A stretch of 64,000 nt of DNA from Kocuria rosea (GCF_023715525.1 NZ_JAMBOG010000003.1:168075-232074), one strand, 5' to 3'. Positions 31,258 to 40,175 are shown, counted from the first letter of the stretch. Translations and numbers: made by a program. Notes: generated from the sequence alone by a model not told the origin.

Positions 31258-32085
31258 CTAGGACCCGCCCCTGACAGCCGGCCGCGAGCGCCCGGAGCGC
31301 TGCGCGGGGTCCGCCGGCGTCATGATCGCGAAGCTCTCCCGGTCCGGTCCGCCGACGACCGCCAGCCGCCCGTACTCGACGTCGAACGGCTCCTCCAGCA
31401 CCGAGCCCCCCGCCTCGCGCGCGCGCTGCACGGCGGTCCCGACGTCGTCGCTCCGGAAGCACACCGACCAGACGGCCACGGCGTGTCCCGCCCCGGGGTC
31501 CGTCCCGCCGATGCCGCCGCCGGGAGCGTCCCCGCCGGGGACCGTGAACACGGCGTACGGGGGGCCGTCCCGGCCGGCGTCCTCGTAGTTGTAGCCGAAG
31601 AGCTGGGCGTAGAAGTCGCGGGCCGTGGCGACGTCGGGGGTGACGAGGTCGCACCAGGTGACCGCGCCCGGCACGTCGGTCACCGTGAACCCGAGGTGCT
31701 CGCCGGCCTCCCACGTCCCGAAGGACGCCCCGGTGGGGTCGGTGTAGAGGCCCATCGTGCCGAGGGGGCCGACCTCCGTGGGCTCCATCAGCTGCGTGGC
31801 GCCGGCGGCGACGGCCCGCTCCCCGCAGGAGCGGGCCTCCCGCGCGGCGAGGTAGACCTGCCACACGTGCGGGACGTCCTGCAGGTCGGGCACCGCCGGG
31901 GAGAGCCCCGCGACCGGCCCGCCCTCCACGAGGGCGGTGCAGTAGCCGCCGTGCTCGGGCCGGGGCGGGCCGTACTCCCAGCCGAGGACCGACCGGTAGA
32001 ACTCCTGGGTGCGGCCGAGGTCGGTGACGGCGAGGTCCACCCAGCAGGGCGTCCCGGCGGGCCAGGGCTTGTTGCGCTGCGCCAT
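31258..32085 (-). CDS. Two-domain VOC (glyoxalase fold) protein
   Basis: 275 residues with two VOC repeats (about 12-125 and 140-260). Each has WVDLAVTDLGRTQEFYRSVL or WCDLVTPDVATARDFYAQLF at its start and a conserved end, GTMGLYTDPTGASFGTWE and LAVVGGPDRESFAIM. Similar to actinobacterial hydroxylase-like VOC proteins near glyoxalase. No substrate can be assigned. ATG at 32085 after GGAAGGAGCCCGTC. Confidence 0.85.
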   Translation of the reverse strand: MAQRNKPWPAGTPCWVDLAVTDLGRTQEFYRSVLGWEYGPPRPEHGGYCTALVEGGPVAGLSPAVPDLQDVPHVWQVYLAAREARSCGERAVAAGATQLMEPTEVGPLGTMGLYTDPTGASFGTWEAGEHLGFTVTDVPGAVTWCDLVTPDVATARDFYAQLFGYNYEDAGRDGPPYAVFTVPGGDAPGGGIGGTDPGAGHAVAVWSVCFRSDDVGTAVQRAREAGGSVLEEPFDVEYGRLAVVGGPDRESFAIMTPADPAQRSGRSRPAVRGGS

Positions 32086-32188
32086 GACGGGCTCCTTCCG
32101 ACACGCTCCACGCTACGCCGGGGCTGCGGGCCCCGCAGGGCCGCGGCGGGGATCGTTACCCACCCGCGAGGTCGCGGCTCCTCCCCCG

Positions 32189-32244
32189 CCGAGTCACCCG
32201 TGCCGGCGGCCGCGGACGCGGACTCACCGGCACGGACGACTCGG
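32189..32244. terminator. Imperfect 18-bp inverted repeat after sugar-acid operon
   Basis: CCGAGTCACCCGTGCCGG at 32189-32206 pairs with 32227-32244 (two mismatches) across a 20-base GC-rich loop, 45 bp beyond the stop of the leftward dehydrogenase gene at 32289. Confidence 0.5.
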
Positions 32245-32288
32245 CCCGGACGAGCTCGGCCCGGGCGGCCGGGGCCGCCGGACGAGGC

Positions 32289-33167
32289 TCAGCGGGAGCG
32301 GAGGATGTCGAAGACCACGGAGTCGTCGTGCCGGCCGTGGCCCTCGCGGCGGCCCCGCACGTAGAGCTGCTCGGCGGCCGAGGCCAGCGGCACCGGCTGC
32401 TCCACCGCCCGCGCCGCGTCGGTGACCAGGCCCATGTCCTTGACGAAGATGTCCAGGGCGGAGCGGACCTCGGCCTCCTCGCCCTGCAGCATGCGCGGGC
32501 CGCGGTCCTCGAACATGAAGGACGTGGCCGCGCCGGTCGAGAGCACCTCGAGGCACTGCGCCGGGTCCAGGCCCATGGAGTCCGCCAGGGCCAGCGCCTC
32601 CCCCGCCACCGCGATGTGCACGCCGCACAGCAGCTGGTTGACCACCTTGAAACGCTGCCCGTCGCCCACCCGGGGCCCGACCACCGGCGCGTTGGCGGCC
32701 ATCGCGTCGAGCAGGGGGCGCACCGCGGCGACGTCGGCCTCCGCGCCGGAGACCATGACGAGCAGGTCCCCGGTGGCGGCGCGGGCCGTCCCGCCGGAGA
32801 CCGGGGCGTCGACGACGCGCACGCCGCGGCCCTCGAGCCCCTGCGTGCCGGCCTCCAGGGCCTGGGGGCCGACGGTCGCCATGACGAGCAGGACCGTGCC
32901 CTCCCCGAGCGCGTCGGCGATCCCGCGCTCGCCGAAGAGCACGTCCTGCAGCTGGGCGCCGGTGGCGACCATGACGACGACGACGTCCACGCCGGTCGCC
33001 GCCTCACGGGGGTCGTCGAGGACCTCGACGGCGTCGCCCACGTGCTCCTTGGCGCGGGGCGAGACGTCGAAGCCGCGGACGGGGAAGCCGGCGCGGGCGA
33101 GGGTGAGGGCCATGGGGGCGCCCATGGCGCCGAGGCCGAGGAAGCCGACGGACAGCAGCGTGCTCAT
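32289..33167 (-). CDS. Hydroxyisobutyrate-type dehydrogenase (LtnD-like)
   Basis: 292 residues, beta-hydroxyacid dehydrogenase family: cofactor loop VGFLGLGAMGAPMA, substrate loop VDAPVSGGTARAATGDLLVM, catalytic Lys in FKVVNQLLCGVH, and FVKDMGLVTDAA. Overlaps the kinase stop (ATGA). Next to a DUF1537 kinase such proteins are typically L-threonate or D-erythronate 2-dehydrogenases, which make a 2-oxo-tetronate for the kinase. The exact stereochemistry cannot be read from sequence. Confidence 0.87.
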   Translation of the reverse strand: MSTLLSVGFLGLGAMGAPMALTLARAGFPVRGFDVSPRAKEHVGDAVEVLDDPREAATGVDVVVVMVATGAQLQDVLFGERGIADALGEGTVLLVMATVGPQALEAGTQGLEGRGVRVVDAPVSGGTARAATGDLLVMVSGAEADVAAVRPLLDAMAANAPVVGPRVGDGQRFKVVNQLLCGVHIAVAGEALALADSMGLDPAQCLEVLSTGAATSFMFEDRGPRMLQGEEAEVRSALDIFVKDMGLVTDAARAVEQPVPLASAAEQLYVRGRREGHGRHDDSVVFDILRSR

Positions 33168-34567
33168 GACTGGTTCTCCTGGGACTGGGAATCGGTGGAT
33201 CGGGGCCCGGCCGGCCGGGTGCGTGCGGTGGCCCGGTCGAGGACGTCGACGACCTCGGCCAGGGCGGACTCGGTGCCCACGTTGCCGGGGAAGACCACGT
33301 AGGGCCCGCCCCGGGTGGAGGCCGGGGCGTCGACGGGCTGGAACAGGGAGATCTGGCCCGGGAAGAACTGCCCGACCACCGTGGCCCGGCGGATGCCCAG
33401 GGCCCGGTGGGCGACCTCGTGGGAGGTGATCCCGCCCTTGGCCACCACCCACGCGGGGCGGTGCTGGGCCACCCCGTGCACGACCTCCACCACCGCGTCG
33501 GAGACCGACCGGGCGATGGCCAGCGACTCCTCGGGGTCGGTGGTGCGCACCAGCTGGCGGCTGGTCCACAGCACCACGTCGGTGGCCGCCAAGGCCTCGA
33601 CGATCTGCGCGACGGCGTGGGCCACGTGGGCGGGCCGGGACTCGGCCTCGAGCAGGGCGGGCACGTCCAGCTCGACCTCGTGCAGGTCCCGCCGGGCGCG
33701 CAGCTGCTCGAGCTGGCGGTTGGTCAGGCCCACGTGGGAGCCCACGGCCACGAGCCCGTGGGGCAGCCGGTGCGGGCCCACCTCGATGTCGGCCGGGCCC
33801 AGCGGCGCGGTCGCGTCGAGCCCGGCGAGGGGGCGGACGAAGGACGGCCCGCACCGGGTGACGAAGGTCCTCCCCTCGGCCTCGAGCACCGCCAGGGCGG
33901 CGGCGACCGCCTCCAGGTCGGCGTAGTCGGTGGCGTTGACGACCACCCACGCCCGGTCCTTCGCCCGGCGCAGGATCGCCGCGACCGCCGCCACCCCGCC
34001 GTCGCGGATGTCCGCCAGGCCGATCGAGAGAATCGACTCCCGGGCGATCGCCCCGCCGGAGCGCTCCACGAGGAAGTCCTTGAGGTCGGAGGAGGTGTAG
34101 CCGAAGGTGGCGTCGGCGGCGAAGTCGGTCTCCCCCACCGGCATCGGCTCCCCCTGCAGCACCGCGTAGTGCACGTCGTTCTCGGTGTAGCGCCCGGCCT
34201 CGATCATGGCCGGGGCGAAGAGGAACCCGTCGACGGCCACGCCCAGCCCCGCCAGCGCGTCGGCCAGGGCCGTGGGCTCGGCGATCACGTGCCCGCGCAG
34301 CGTGGAGTCGCTGCGGGAGACCAGGTGGGGCAGGGGCCGGCCCTCGGCGGCGAGGCCGGCCAGCACCGCCGTCACGAGCCCGGTGTTGAGCGCCACCGCC
34401 TCGGCCTCGGGCCGGGCGCGGGAGTTGGTGAGCACGAAGCAGGTGCGCCCGGGGTGCCGGAGGACCTCCAGCACAGGGGCCGGGTCGAGCTCGAGGACCA
34501 CGTCGACGTCGTGCACGCACTGAGACCCGGTGGGGTCGTCGTCGAGCACGAGCAGGGTGCGGTTCAT
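33164..34567 (-). CDS. Four-carbon acid sugar kinase (DUF1537)
   Basis: 467 residues. N-terminal domain LVLDDDPTGSQCVHDVDVVL, VLTNSRA, SRSDSTLRGH (substrate-binding), FLFAPAMIEAGRYTENDVHY; C-terminal nucleotide domain VVAKGGITSHEVAHRALG and VVFPGNVGTESAL. Phosphorylates 3-oxo- or hydroxy-tetronates such as 3-oxo-tetronate (OtnK) or D-threonate (DtnK). Follows the permease by 28 bp. The tail past 445 is unusually Ser/Gln-rich. Confidence 0.88.
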   Translation of the reverse strand: MNRTLLVLDDDPTGSQCVHDVDVVLELDPAPVLEVLRHPGRTCFVLTNSRARPEAEAVALNTGLVTAVLAGLAAEGRPLPHLVSRSDSTLRGHVIAEPTALADALAGLGVAVDGFLFAPAMIEAGRYTENDVHYAVLQGEPMPVGETDFAADATFGYTSSDLKDFLVERSGGAIARESILSIGLADIRDGGVAAVAAILRRAKDRAWVVVNATDYADLEAVAAALAVLEAEGRTFVTRCGPSFVRPLAGLDATAPLGPADIEVGPHRLPHGLVAVGSHVGLTNRQLEQLRARRDLHEVELDVPALLEAESRPAHVAHAVAQIVEALAATDVVLWTSRQLVRTTDPEESLAIARSVSDAVVEVVHGVAQHRPAWVVAKGGITSHEVAHRALGIRRATVVGQFFPGQISLFQPVDAPASTRGGPYVVFPGNVGTESALAEVVDVLDRATARTRPAGPRSTDSQSQENQS

Positions 34568-34595
34568 GCGCGGGGCTCCTTCCGGAAGGGGCGGG

Positions 34596-35966
34596 TCAGG
34601 ACAGGCCCGAGAGGGCGAACCAGAGGATTGACACCACCACGAAGCCGACCACGGACGTGGCCGTGCACAGCACGGTGTAGGTGCGCAGGGCCACCCCCGT
34701 GGGCACCTGGAAGTAGCGGCTCCAGACCCAGAACAGGGAGTCGTTGACGTGGCTCAGGGCCATGGAGCCTACGCCGATCGCGAGCGCGAGGATGGCGGTC
34801 TGCACCGGGGTCAGGCCCTGGGCCGCGGCCAGCGGGGCCATCAGGGGCGCCGTGGTGAGGATCGCGACGGTCGCCGAGCCCTGGGCGGCCCGGATGAGCG
34901 CGGCCATGATGTAGGCCAGCAGGACGATCGGCAGGCCGGTGCCGCCGAGGACGTCGGCGACGGCCTCGGAGACGCCCGTCTCGCGCAGCACGTAGCCGAA
35001 CATGCCGCCGGCGCCGGTGATGAGGATGACGGCGGCCACCGGGGGCAGGGCGGAGTTGATCACGTGCTCGGTCTCCTCGCGGCCCCAGCCGCGGCGGTAG
35101 CCCAGCAGGATCGAGGCCAGGATCACGCCGATCAGCAGCGCCATCGGCGAGGCCCCGACCATGGACAGCAGGGTCCGGACCGGGTTGCCCTCGGCCAGCA
35201 CGAGGGCGCTGGTGGTCTGGAGCATGATCAGCAGCAGCGGCAGGGCGATCATGGAGAGCACGAGCCCGGTGCTGGGCGCCTTCGTCATCACCACGCCGGT
35301 GTGGCCGGAGCCGCCCACGCTCTGCAGGACGTCGTCGTGCGTGATCTCGACGTGGGCCTTGCGGGACAGGCGCATGGCCAGCCAGTGGCCGAACAGCCAC
35401 ATCGGGATCGCGGGGATGAAGGACAGCAGCAGCACCAGGCCGATGTCGGCCCCCAGCAGCTCGGAGCCGCCCACGATGCCCGGGTGCGGCGGGACGATGA
35501 CGTGCACGGTCAGCATCGCGATGACGATCGGCAGGGCGTAGGCGAGCATGTTGCCGCCGAGCCGGCGGGCGACGCCGAAGACGATGGGGATGAGCACGAT
35601 CAGCCCGACGTCCACGAACACCGGGATGCCGAAGATGAAGCCGGTGGCGCCCAGGGCGAAGGGGGCGCGCTTCTCGCCGAACTTGTCGAGCAGCCAGCGG
35701 GCCAGCACGTCGGCGCCGCCGGAGACCTCGATGATCCGGCCCAGCATGGCGCCGAGGGTCACGATCAGCGCGACGCTGCCCAGGGTGTTGCCCATGCCGG
35801 TGGTCAGCGTGGGAACGACCTCCCCGAGAGGGATGCCGCCGGCCAGGGCGAGGGCGGCGGCGGCGATCATCAGGGCGAGGAACGGGTGCACCTTGCCCTT
35901 GATGATCAGGCCGAGGATGACCGCGACGGCGGCGAGCCCCAGCAGCACGAGTGTGGTGGTGGTCAT
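34596..35966 (-). CDS. GntP-family sugar-acid permease
   Basis: 456 residues with about 12-14 membrane segments, H+ symporter of the gluconate permease family. Motifs: GTLGAMLGRIIEVSGGAD-like region, FGIPVFVDVGLIVLIPI, HVIVPPHPGIVG, AQGSATVAILTTAPL and ALSHVNDSLFWVWSRYF. First gene of the leftward operon permease-kinase-dehydrogenase, whose likely substrate is a four-carbon sugar acid (from the kinase). The GATATC-type operator at 36008 lies 42 bp upstream. Confidence 0.9.
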   Translation of the reverse strand: MTTTTLVLLGLAAVAVILGLIIKGKVHPFLALMIAAAALALAGGIPLGEVVPTLTTGMGNTLGSVALIVTLGAMLGRIIEVSGGADVLARWLLDKFGEKRAPFALGATGFIFGIPVFVDVGLIVLIPIVFGVARRLGGNMLAYALPIVIAMLTVHVIVPPHPGIVGGSELLGADIGLVLLLSFIPAIPMWLFGHWLAMRLSRKAHVEITHDDVLQSVGGSGHTGVVMTKAPSTGLVLSMIALPLLLIMLQTTSALVLAEGNPVRTLLSMVGASPMALLIGVILASILLGYRRGWGREETEHVINSALPPVAAVILITGAGGMFGYVLRETGVSEAVADVLGGTGLPIVLLAYIMAALIRAAQGSATVAILTTAPLMAPLAAAQGLTPVQTAILALAIGVGSMALSHVNDSLFWVWSRYFQVPTGVALRTYTVLCTATSVVGFVVVSILWFALSGLS

Positions 35967-36007
35967 GGAGTCCTCATCGATCTCCGGGAGCCGGGGCTCC
36001 TCTGTTG

Positions 36008-36025
36008 TCAGATATCAGATATCAT
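36008..36025. promoter_or_regulatory. GATATC-repeat operator before the permease
   Basis: TCAGATATCAGATATCAT: two GATATC palindromes 1 bp apart, in the 150-bp region between the divergent permease and GntR genes. It shares TCAGATATC with the 20-bp palindrome at 37674. Probable site for the FCD/GntR at 36117. Confidence 0.6.
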
Positions 36026-36116
36026 GTGTGATGCAGGACACGTCGTCAAGAAGGGGCGCCGGAACGGCGCACTAGACTGGCACGGTCACCTCCGAGACCA
36101 GGACGGGCATCGAGCA

Positions 36117-36827
36117 ATGAGCACGCGGCGAGCCGACGACGCCGCCAGGGACCTCCTGGCCGCCATCACGGACGGGGAGTTCCCTCCGCGCACGGAGCTG
36201 CCGCCGGAGCAGCAGCTGGCCGAGCGCTTCGGCGTCTCGCGCCTGACGGTGCGCGAGGGCATCCGGGCTCTGGCGGGCCACGGGGTGCTGTCCGTGCGGC
36301 ACGGCAAGCGCAGCCTCGTGAACCCGCCCGAGGAGTGGTCCCCGCTGGACGCCGAGGTGCTCCGCGCCCGCGGCCGGCTCAGCGGTGACGGGCTCGAGCT
36401 GCCCACCCAGCTCGTCGAGGCGCGGCGGGCCATCGAGGTCGAGGTGGCCCGGCTCGCCGCGACCCGGGCCACCGACGAGGACCTCGCCGTCCTCGCCGGG
36501 ACCCTGACGGCCATGGAGGAGTCCCGGGACGACCCGGGGCCGCGCTTCGCCGAGGCCGACCTCGCCTTCCACGCCGGCGTGGTGGCCGCCGCCCGCAACG
36601 TCTACCTCGCCGCGGCGTACCGCCCGCTGGAGCAGGTGCTGCACGTCGTGCGCCTGGAGACCTCCCGCGATCCGCAGATCCGGGAGCACGCCATGCACTG
36701 GCACCGGAGGATCTTCGACGCGATCCGGGCCCACGACACCGAGGGCGCCGCCCGGCAGATGCTGGGCCACATGCAGCAGACCCTCGACGACATCGCCGAG
36801 AAGGTCGGCGGGTCGGCCTTCCGCTGA
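36117..36827 (+). CDS. GntR/FCD regulator of sugar-acid genes
   Basis: 236 residues. The FadR-type winged helix (about 8-72) has ELPPEQQLAERFGVSRLTVR, EGIRALAGHGVLSVRHGK; the FCD domain (about 95-225) has LVEARRAIEVEVARLAA, FAEADLAFHAGVVAAARN, HAMHWHRRIFDAIRAHD with the metal-binding His/Asp pattern. Divergent from the permease operon and close to the SDR gene; both promoters carry CAGATATC-containing palindromes. Probable repressor released by a sugar acid (inference). Confidence 0.87.
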   Translation: MSTRRADDAARDLLAAITDGEFPPRTELPPEQQLAERFGVSRLTVREGIRALAGHGVLSVRHGKRSLVNPPEEWSPLDAEVLRARGRLSGDGLELPTQLVEARRAIEVEVARLAATRATDEDLAVLAGTLTAMEESRDDPGPRFAEADLAFHAGVVAAARNVYLAAAYRPLEQVLHVVRLETSRDPQIREHAMHWHRRIFDAIRAHDTEGAARQMLGHMQQTLDDIAEKVGGSAFR

Positions 36828-36877
36828 GGGCTCCCGCGCGGGAGCCGCGGAGAGCCGAGGCTGCGGAGAGCGGGGGC

Positions 36878-37642
36878 CTAGGAGATCTGCAGGCCGCCGT
36901 TGATGTCGTAGGTCGCGGCGGTGATGATCCCGGCGTCCGGGCCGAGCAGGAAGCAGATCAGCGCGGCGACCTCCTCGCGGCTGGCCACGCGCTTCATGAG
37001 GGAGTCCGCGGACAGGGCCGTCTTGCGCTCGTCGGAGAGGGTGCCGCCCATGATGTCGGTGTCGACGGGCCCGGGCGCCACCGCGTTGACCGTGATCCCG
37101 TGCTCGCCCACCTCCCGCGCCACGGCCCGGGTGAAGCCGATGATGCCGGCCTTCGCCGCGCTGTAGGCGACCTTCGAGAAGGTGCCGCCGCCGCGCTGGG
37201 CGGAGATGGAGGACAGGTTGACGATCCGCCCGGTCCCGGCCTCGATCATCGCGGGCAGGGCGCGCTGGGTGACCAGGAAGGCGCCCTTCACGTTGACCTC
37301 GAAGACGCGGTCCCACTCCTCGGGGGTGATTTCGAGGAACGGCGTCGGCGAGGCGATCCCGGCGAGGTTCACCAGCCCGGTGGCCGGGGGCAGCTCCGCC
37401 TCGACGCGGCGGTAGGCGGCGTCGACGGAGGCGGCGTCGGTGACGTCCACGCTCAGCCCGAGGGCCGGCACCCCGGCCTCCTCCGCGATCGCCGCGGCGG
37501 CCTCCTCGGCGCCCCGCACGTCGAGGATCGCGACGGCGGAGCCCTCGGCGGCCAGCCGGCGGGCCACGGCCAGGCCGATCCCGCGCGGGGAGGCGGCGCC
37601 GGTGAGCACCACGGTGCGGGCAGGAGTGGGGGCGGTGGTCAT
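36878..37642 (-). CDS. SDR oxidoreductase of the sugar-acid cluster
   Basis: 254 residues, classical SDR of the FabG/3-ketoacyl-reductase type: VLTGAASPRGIGLAVARRLA, LDVRGAEE (Asp, NAD preference), NLAGIASPTPF, NLSSISAQRGG, catalytic YSAAKAGIIGFTRAVAREV, NAVAPGPVDTDIM. Full length. Its promoter region contains the perfect 20-bp palindrome at 37674, so it seems to belong to the regulon of the GntR at 36117 and to oxidise or reduce a pathway intermediate. Confidence 0.87.
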   Translation of the reverse strand: MTTAPTPARTVVLTGAASPRGIGLAVARRLAAEGSAVAILDVRGAEEAAAAIAEEAGVPALGLSVDVTDAASVDAAYRRVEAELPPATGLVNLAGIASPTPFLEITPEEWDRVFEVNVKGAFLVTQRALPAMIEAGTGRIVNLSSISAQRGGGTFSKVAYSAAKAGIIGFTRAVAREVGEHGITVNAVAPGPVDTDIMGGTLSDERKTALSADSLMKRVASREEVAALICFLLGPDAGIITAATYDINGGLQIS

Positions 37643-37673
37643 TGTGTCCTCCTCGACAGGTCCGTCGGCAGTG

Positions 37674-37693
37674 GAGATCAGATATCTGATCTC
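37674..37693. promoter_or_regulatory. Perfect 20-bp palindrome before SDR
   Basis: GAGATCAGATATCTGATCTC, exactly self-complementary, 31 bp upstream of the SDR start. Shares its core with the element at 36008; proposed high-affinity site of the neighbouring GntR regulator. Confidence 0.7.
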
Positions 37694-37766
37694 TACGGAG
37701 TGTAATCTGCGTCACCGAGCACGACAAGGGCGGCCGCCGGGTCCGCGGACGAGTAGCGTCGGCACC

Positions 37767-38546
37767 GTGACGACCCGTCGCGCTGTTCTGGCGGCCGCCG
37801 GCCACGCCGGGCTGGTGGCCCTGCTGTGCGGGTGCGCTGAGTGGAGGATCCCCATGGACGGTTCCGGAGACCGCGCCGCGCTGACGGCCCGCCCCGGCGA
37901 CGTGCCGAGCGCGGCCCCGCCCGCGGCGGGCAGCCACGCGCTGGAGGTGGAGCGGAGGCGGGACTCCCTGCTCTACGTCCCGCCCCGGGTGGGCCCGGCG
38001 GCGGCGCCGCTGCTCGTCGTGCTGCACGGCGCGGGCGGCCACGCCGAAGGGGCCGTGGCGCTGCTGCGGGGCGTCGCCGACCTGCACGGGCTGGTCCTGC
38101 TCGCCCCGGCCTCGCGGGAGTCCACGTGGGACGGCGTCCGCGGCGCGTACGGCCCCGACGTGGACGTGCTCGACCGGTCGCTGCGGCGGGCCTTCCACCT
38201 GGCCGCCGTGGACCCCGAGCGGGTCGGCGTGGCCGGGTTCTCCGACGGCGCCTCCTACGCCCTGGGCGTGGGCCTTGCCAACGGCGGGCTGTTCCGCAGC
38301 GTCCTGGCGTTCTCGCCCGGCTTCGTCCCGCCCGCCGGGCGCACGGGCCGCCCGCGGATTTTCGTCTCCCACGGCACGGCCGACGAGGTCCTGCCCGTCG
38401 GCCGCACCAGCCGGCGGATCGTGCCCGCGCTGGAGGAGGACGGCTACGAGGTGGAGTACGCGGAGTTCGAGGGGGGCCACACCGTGCCCCGGGACGTCGC
38501 GCTGCGGGCCGTGGAGTGGCTCGGCTGGACCCGTCCCGCTCCCTGA
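37767..38546 (+). CDS. Secreted PHB-depolymerase-like esterase lipoprotein
   Basis: 259 residues, alpha/beta hydrolase of the LpqC/poly(3-hydroxybutyrate) depolymerase group. The N-terminus TTRRAVLAAAGHAGLVALLCGC has a twin-Arg-free basic start, hydrophobic core and lipobox-like LCGC, so the protein is probably lipid-anchored outside the membrane. Active site: VVLHGAGG (oxyanion), GFSDGASYALGVG (nucleophile Ser), DEVLPVGRT (Asp) and EGGHTVP (His). GTG at 37767. Substrate unknown. Confidence 0.82.
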   Translation: MTTRRAVLAAAGHAGLVALLCGCAEWRIPMDGSGDRAALTARPGDVPSAAPPAAGSHALEVERRRDSLLYVPPRVGPAAAPLLVVLHGAGGHAEGAVALLRGVADLHGLVLLAPASRESTWDGVRGAYGPDVDVLDRSLRRAFHLAAVDPERVGVAGFSDGASYALGVGLANGGLFRSVLAFSPGFVPPAGRTGRPRIFVSHGTADEVLPVGRTSRRIVPALEEDGYEVEYAEFEGGHTVPRDVALRAVEWLGWTRPAP

Positions 38547-38608
38547 TCGGCCCCGGCTCCCGCATGATGGGAGGGCGCGACCGACCCTCGACCCTCCCGG
38601 AGGCCCCT

Positions 38609-39091
38609 GTGACCACGCTGCACGACTTCACCGCCACCACCCTCGACGGCCGCGAGCAGGCCCTGGCGGAGTACGCCGGGCAGGTGGTGCTCGTGGTCAA
38701 CACCGCGAGCAAGTGCGGGTTCACGCCGCAGTACGCCGGGCTCGAGGAGCTGTGGAGGACGTACCGGGACCAGGGCCTCGTGGTGCTGGGCTTCCCGAGC
38801 AACCAGTTCGGCGCTCAGGAGCCGGGCACCGAGGAGGAGATCGGGGCGTTCTGCAGCCGCAACTACGGCGTCTCGTTCCCCCTGTTCGCGAAGGTCGACG
38901 TCAACGGCGCCGCCGCCCACCCCCTGTGGACGTGGCTGCGCGAGGAGAAGGGCGGTGTGCTCGGCGACGCGGTCAAGTGGAACTTCACGAAGTTCCTCGT
39001 GGGCCGGGACGGGCAGGTGATCCGCCGCTACGCCCCGACGACGACGCCGGCCCAGCTCGCCCCGGAGGTCGAAGCGGCGCTGACGCACTGA
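38609..39091 (+). CDS. Glutathione-peroxidase-family peroxidase
   Basis: 160 residues, thioredoxin fold. Catalytic tetrad motifs NTASKCGFTPQY (Cys in place of Sec), FPSNQFGAQEPG (Gln) and KWNFTKFLVGRDG (Trp, Asn). In glutathione-free actinobacteria the family uses thioredoxin or mycoredoxin as donor (family knowledge). GTG at 38609 with GGAGG upstream. Its stop lies within the first unit of the tandem repeat at 39088. Confidence 0.9.
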   Translation: MTTLHDFTATTLDGREQALAEYAGQVVLVVNTASKCGFTPQYAGLEELWRTYRDQGLVVLGFPSNQFGAQEPGTEEEIGAFCSRNYGVSFPLFAKVDVNGAAAHPLWTWLREEKGGVLGDAVKWNFTKFLVGRDGQVIRRYAPTTTPAQLAPEVEAALTH

Positions 39092-39137
39092 CGCACCGGA
39101 CGCCCTGACGCACCGGACGCCCTGACGCACCGGACGC
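39088..39137. repeat. 17-bp tandem repeat, three copies
   Basis: Unit CTGACGCACCGGACGCC at 39088-39104 and 39105-39121, with 16 matching bases from 39122. The first copy includes the stop codon of the peroxidase gene. A contracted copy would not change the protein. Confidence 0.85.
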
Positions 39138-39273
39138 GCTCGACGGCAGGAGCCCCCGGCCGTGGACAGGGCGCCCCGCGACCCGTCACCATCGGTCTCG
39201 GGGCCCTCGGCGGGCACGCCCCTCCCGACACCGCAGCGGCGCGGCCCGTGCGCCCCGATCCACAGGAGCAGCC

Positions 39274-40146
39274 ATGGCCCCGCACTTCGCCGCGTTCGAC
39301 ATCCAGGTGGTCCCCGTGCCGGGGGCGGTCGTCCACGCCCACACCGCCGGGGAGGGACCCCCGGTGCTGCTGCTCCACGGCTATCCGCAGACCTCGCACA
39401 TGTGGCACCACCAGGCGCCCGTGCTGGCGCGGGAGCACACCGTCGTCGCCGCCGACCTGCGGGGCTACGGCCACTCGCGCGCGCTCGGCGAGGACTTCAC
39501 CTTCCGCGCCATGGCCGCCGACCAGGTGGCGATGATGCGGGAGCTCGGCCACGAGCGCTTCCACGTGGTGGGCCACGACCGCGGCGCCCGCACCGCCCAC
39601 CGGATGGCGTTCGACCACCCGGACGCGGTGCTGTCCGTGGCCCTGCTCGACATCCTCCCCACCCTGGACGTGTGGCGGTCGATGGACGCCTGGATGGTGC
39701 AGCGCTACTACCACTGGGCGTTCCTCGCGCAGGGCGGCGGGCTGCCGCAGACGCTGATCGGCCACGACCCCGTGTACTTCGTGCGCCGGACGCTGCAGGG
39801 CCTCAGCGGCACGGAGGTGGCGTTCGACCCGGACGCGCTGGCGGCCTACGAGGACGCGGCACGGCACCCCGAGGTCGTGGACGCGTGGTGCCGCGACTAC
39901 GCGGCCGCCGCCGGGCCCGACGTGGAGATCGACCGGGCCGACGAGCACGAGCAGCGCGACGTGCCGGCCCTGGTCCTGTGGGGCGCCAGGGGCCGGGTCG
40001 GGGCCCGGGAGGACCCGATCGAGCTGTGGCGGCGGCACTTCCCGCGCACCACGGGCCGCGCGCTGGAGGCCGGGCACTTCCTCGCGGAGGAGCGGCCGGC
40101 GGAGGTCACCGAGGCGCTCGTGGAGCACCTGCGCGACGGGAGGTGA
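39274..40146 (+). CDS. Haloacetate-dehalogenase-like alpha/beta hydrolase
   Basis: 290 residues. Motifs: LLLHGYPQTSHMWHH, VVAADLRGYGHSR, nucleophile elbow VVGHDRGARTAHRMA with Asp as nucleophile, LDILPTLDVW, YYHWAFLAQ and the catalytic His in ALEAGHFLAEE. The Asp nucleophile with DRGAR arginines, and the HW after Tyr, match the fluoroacetate dehalogenase residues that bind carboxylate and halide. It may cleave haloacetates; an epoxide-hydrolase-type relative is the alternative. ATG at 39274; an upstream in-frame ATG is absent. Confidence 0.8.
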   Translation: MAPHFAAFDIQVVPVPGAVVHAHTAGEGPPVLLLHGYPQTSHMWHHQAPVLAREHTVVAADLRGYGHSRALGEDFTFRAMAADQVAMMRELGHERFHVVGHDRGARTAHRMAFDHPDAVLSVALLDILPTLDVWRSMDAWMVQRYYHWAFLAQGGGLPQTLIGHDPVYFVRRTLQGLSGTEVAFDPDALAAYEDAARHPEVVDAWCRDYAAAAGPDVEIDRADEHEQRDVPALVLWGARGRVGAREDPIELWRRHFPRTTGRALEAGHFLAEERPAEVTEALVEHLRDGR

Positions 40147-40157
40147 CCGCCTCCCGT

Positions 40158-40175
40158 CGGCCACGGTGGTGGCCG
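40158..40175. terminator. Short hairpin between convergent genes
   Basis: CGGCCAC-GGTG-GTGGCCG, a perfect 7-bp stem with a 4-base loop, 11 bp past the hydrolase stop and 32 bp before the end of rskA. Possible bidirectional terminator. Confidence 0.5.
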
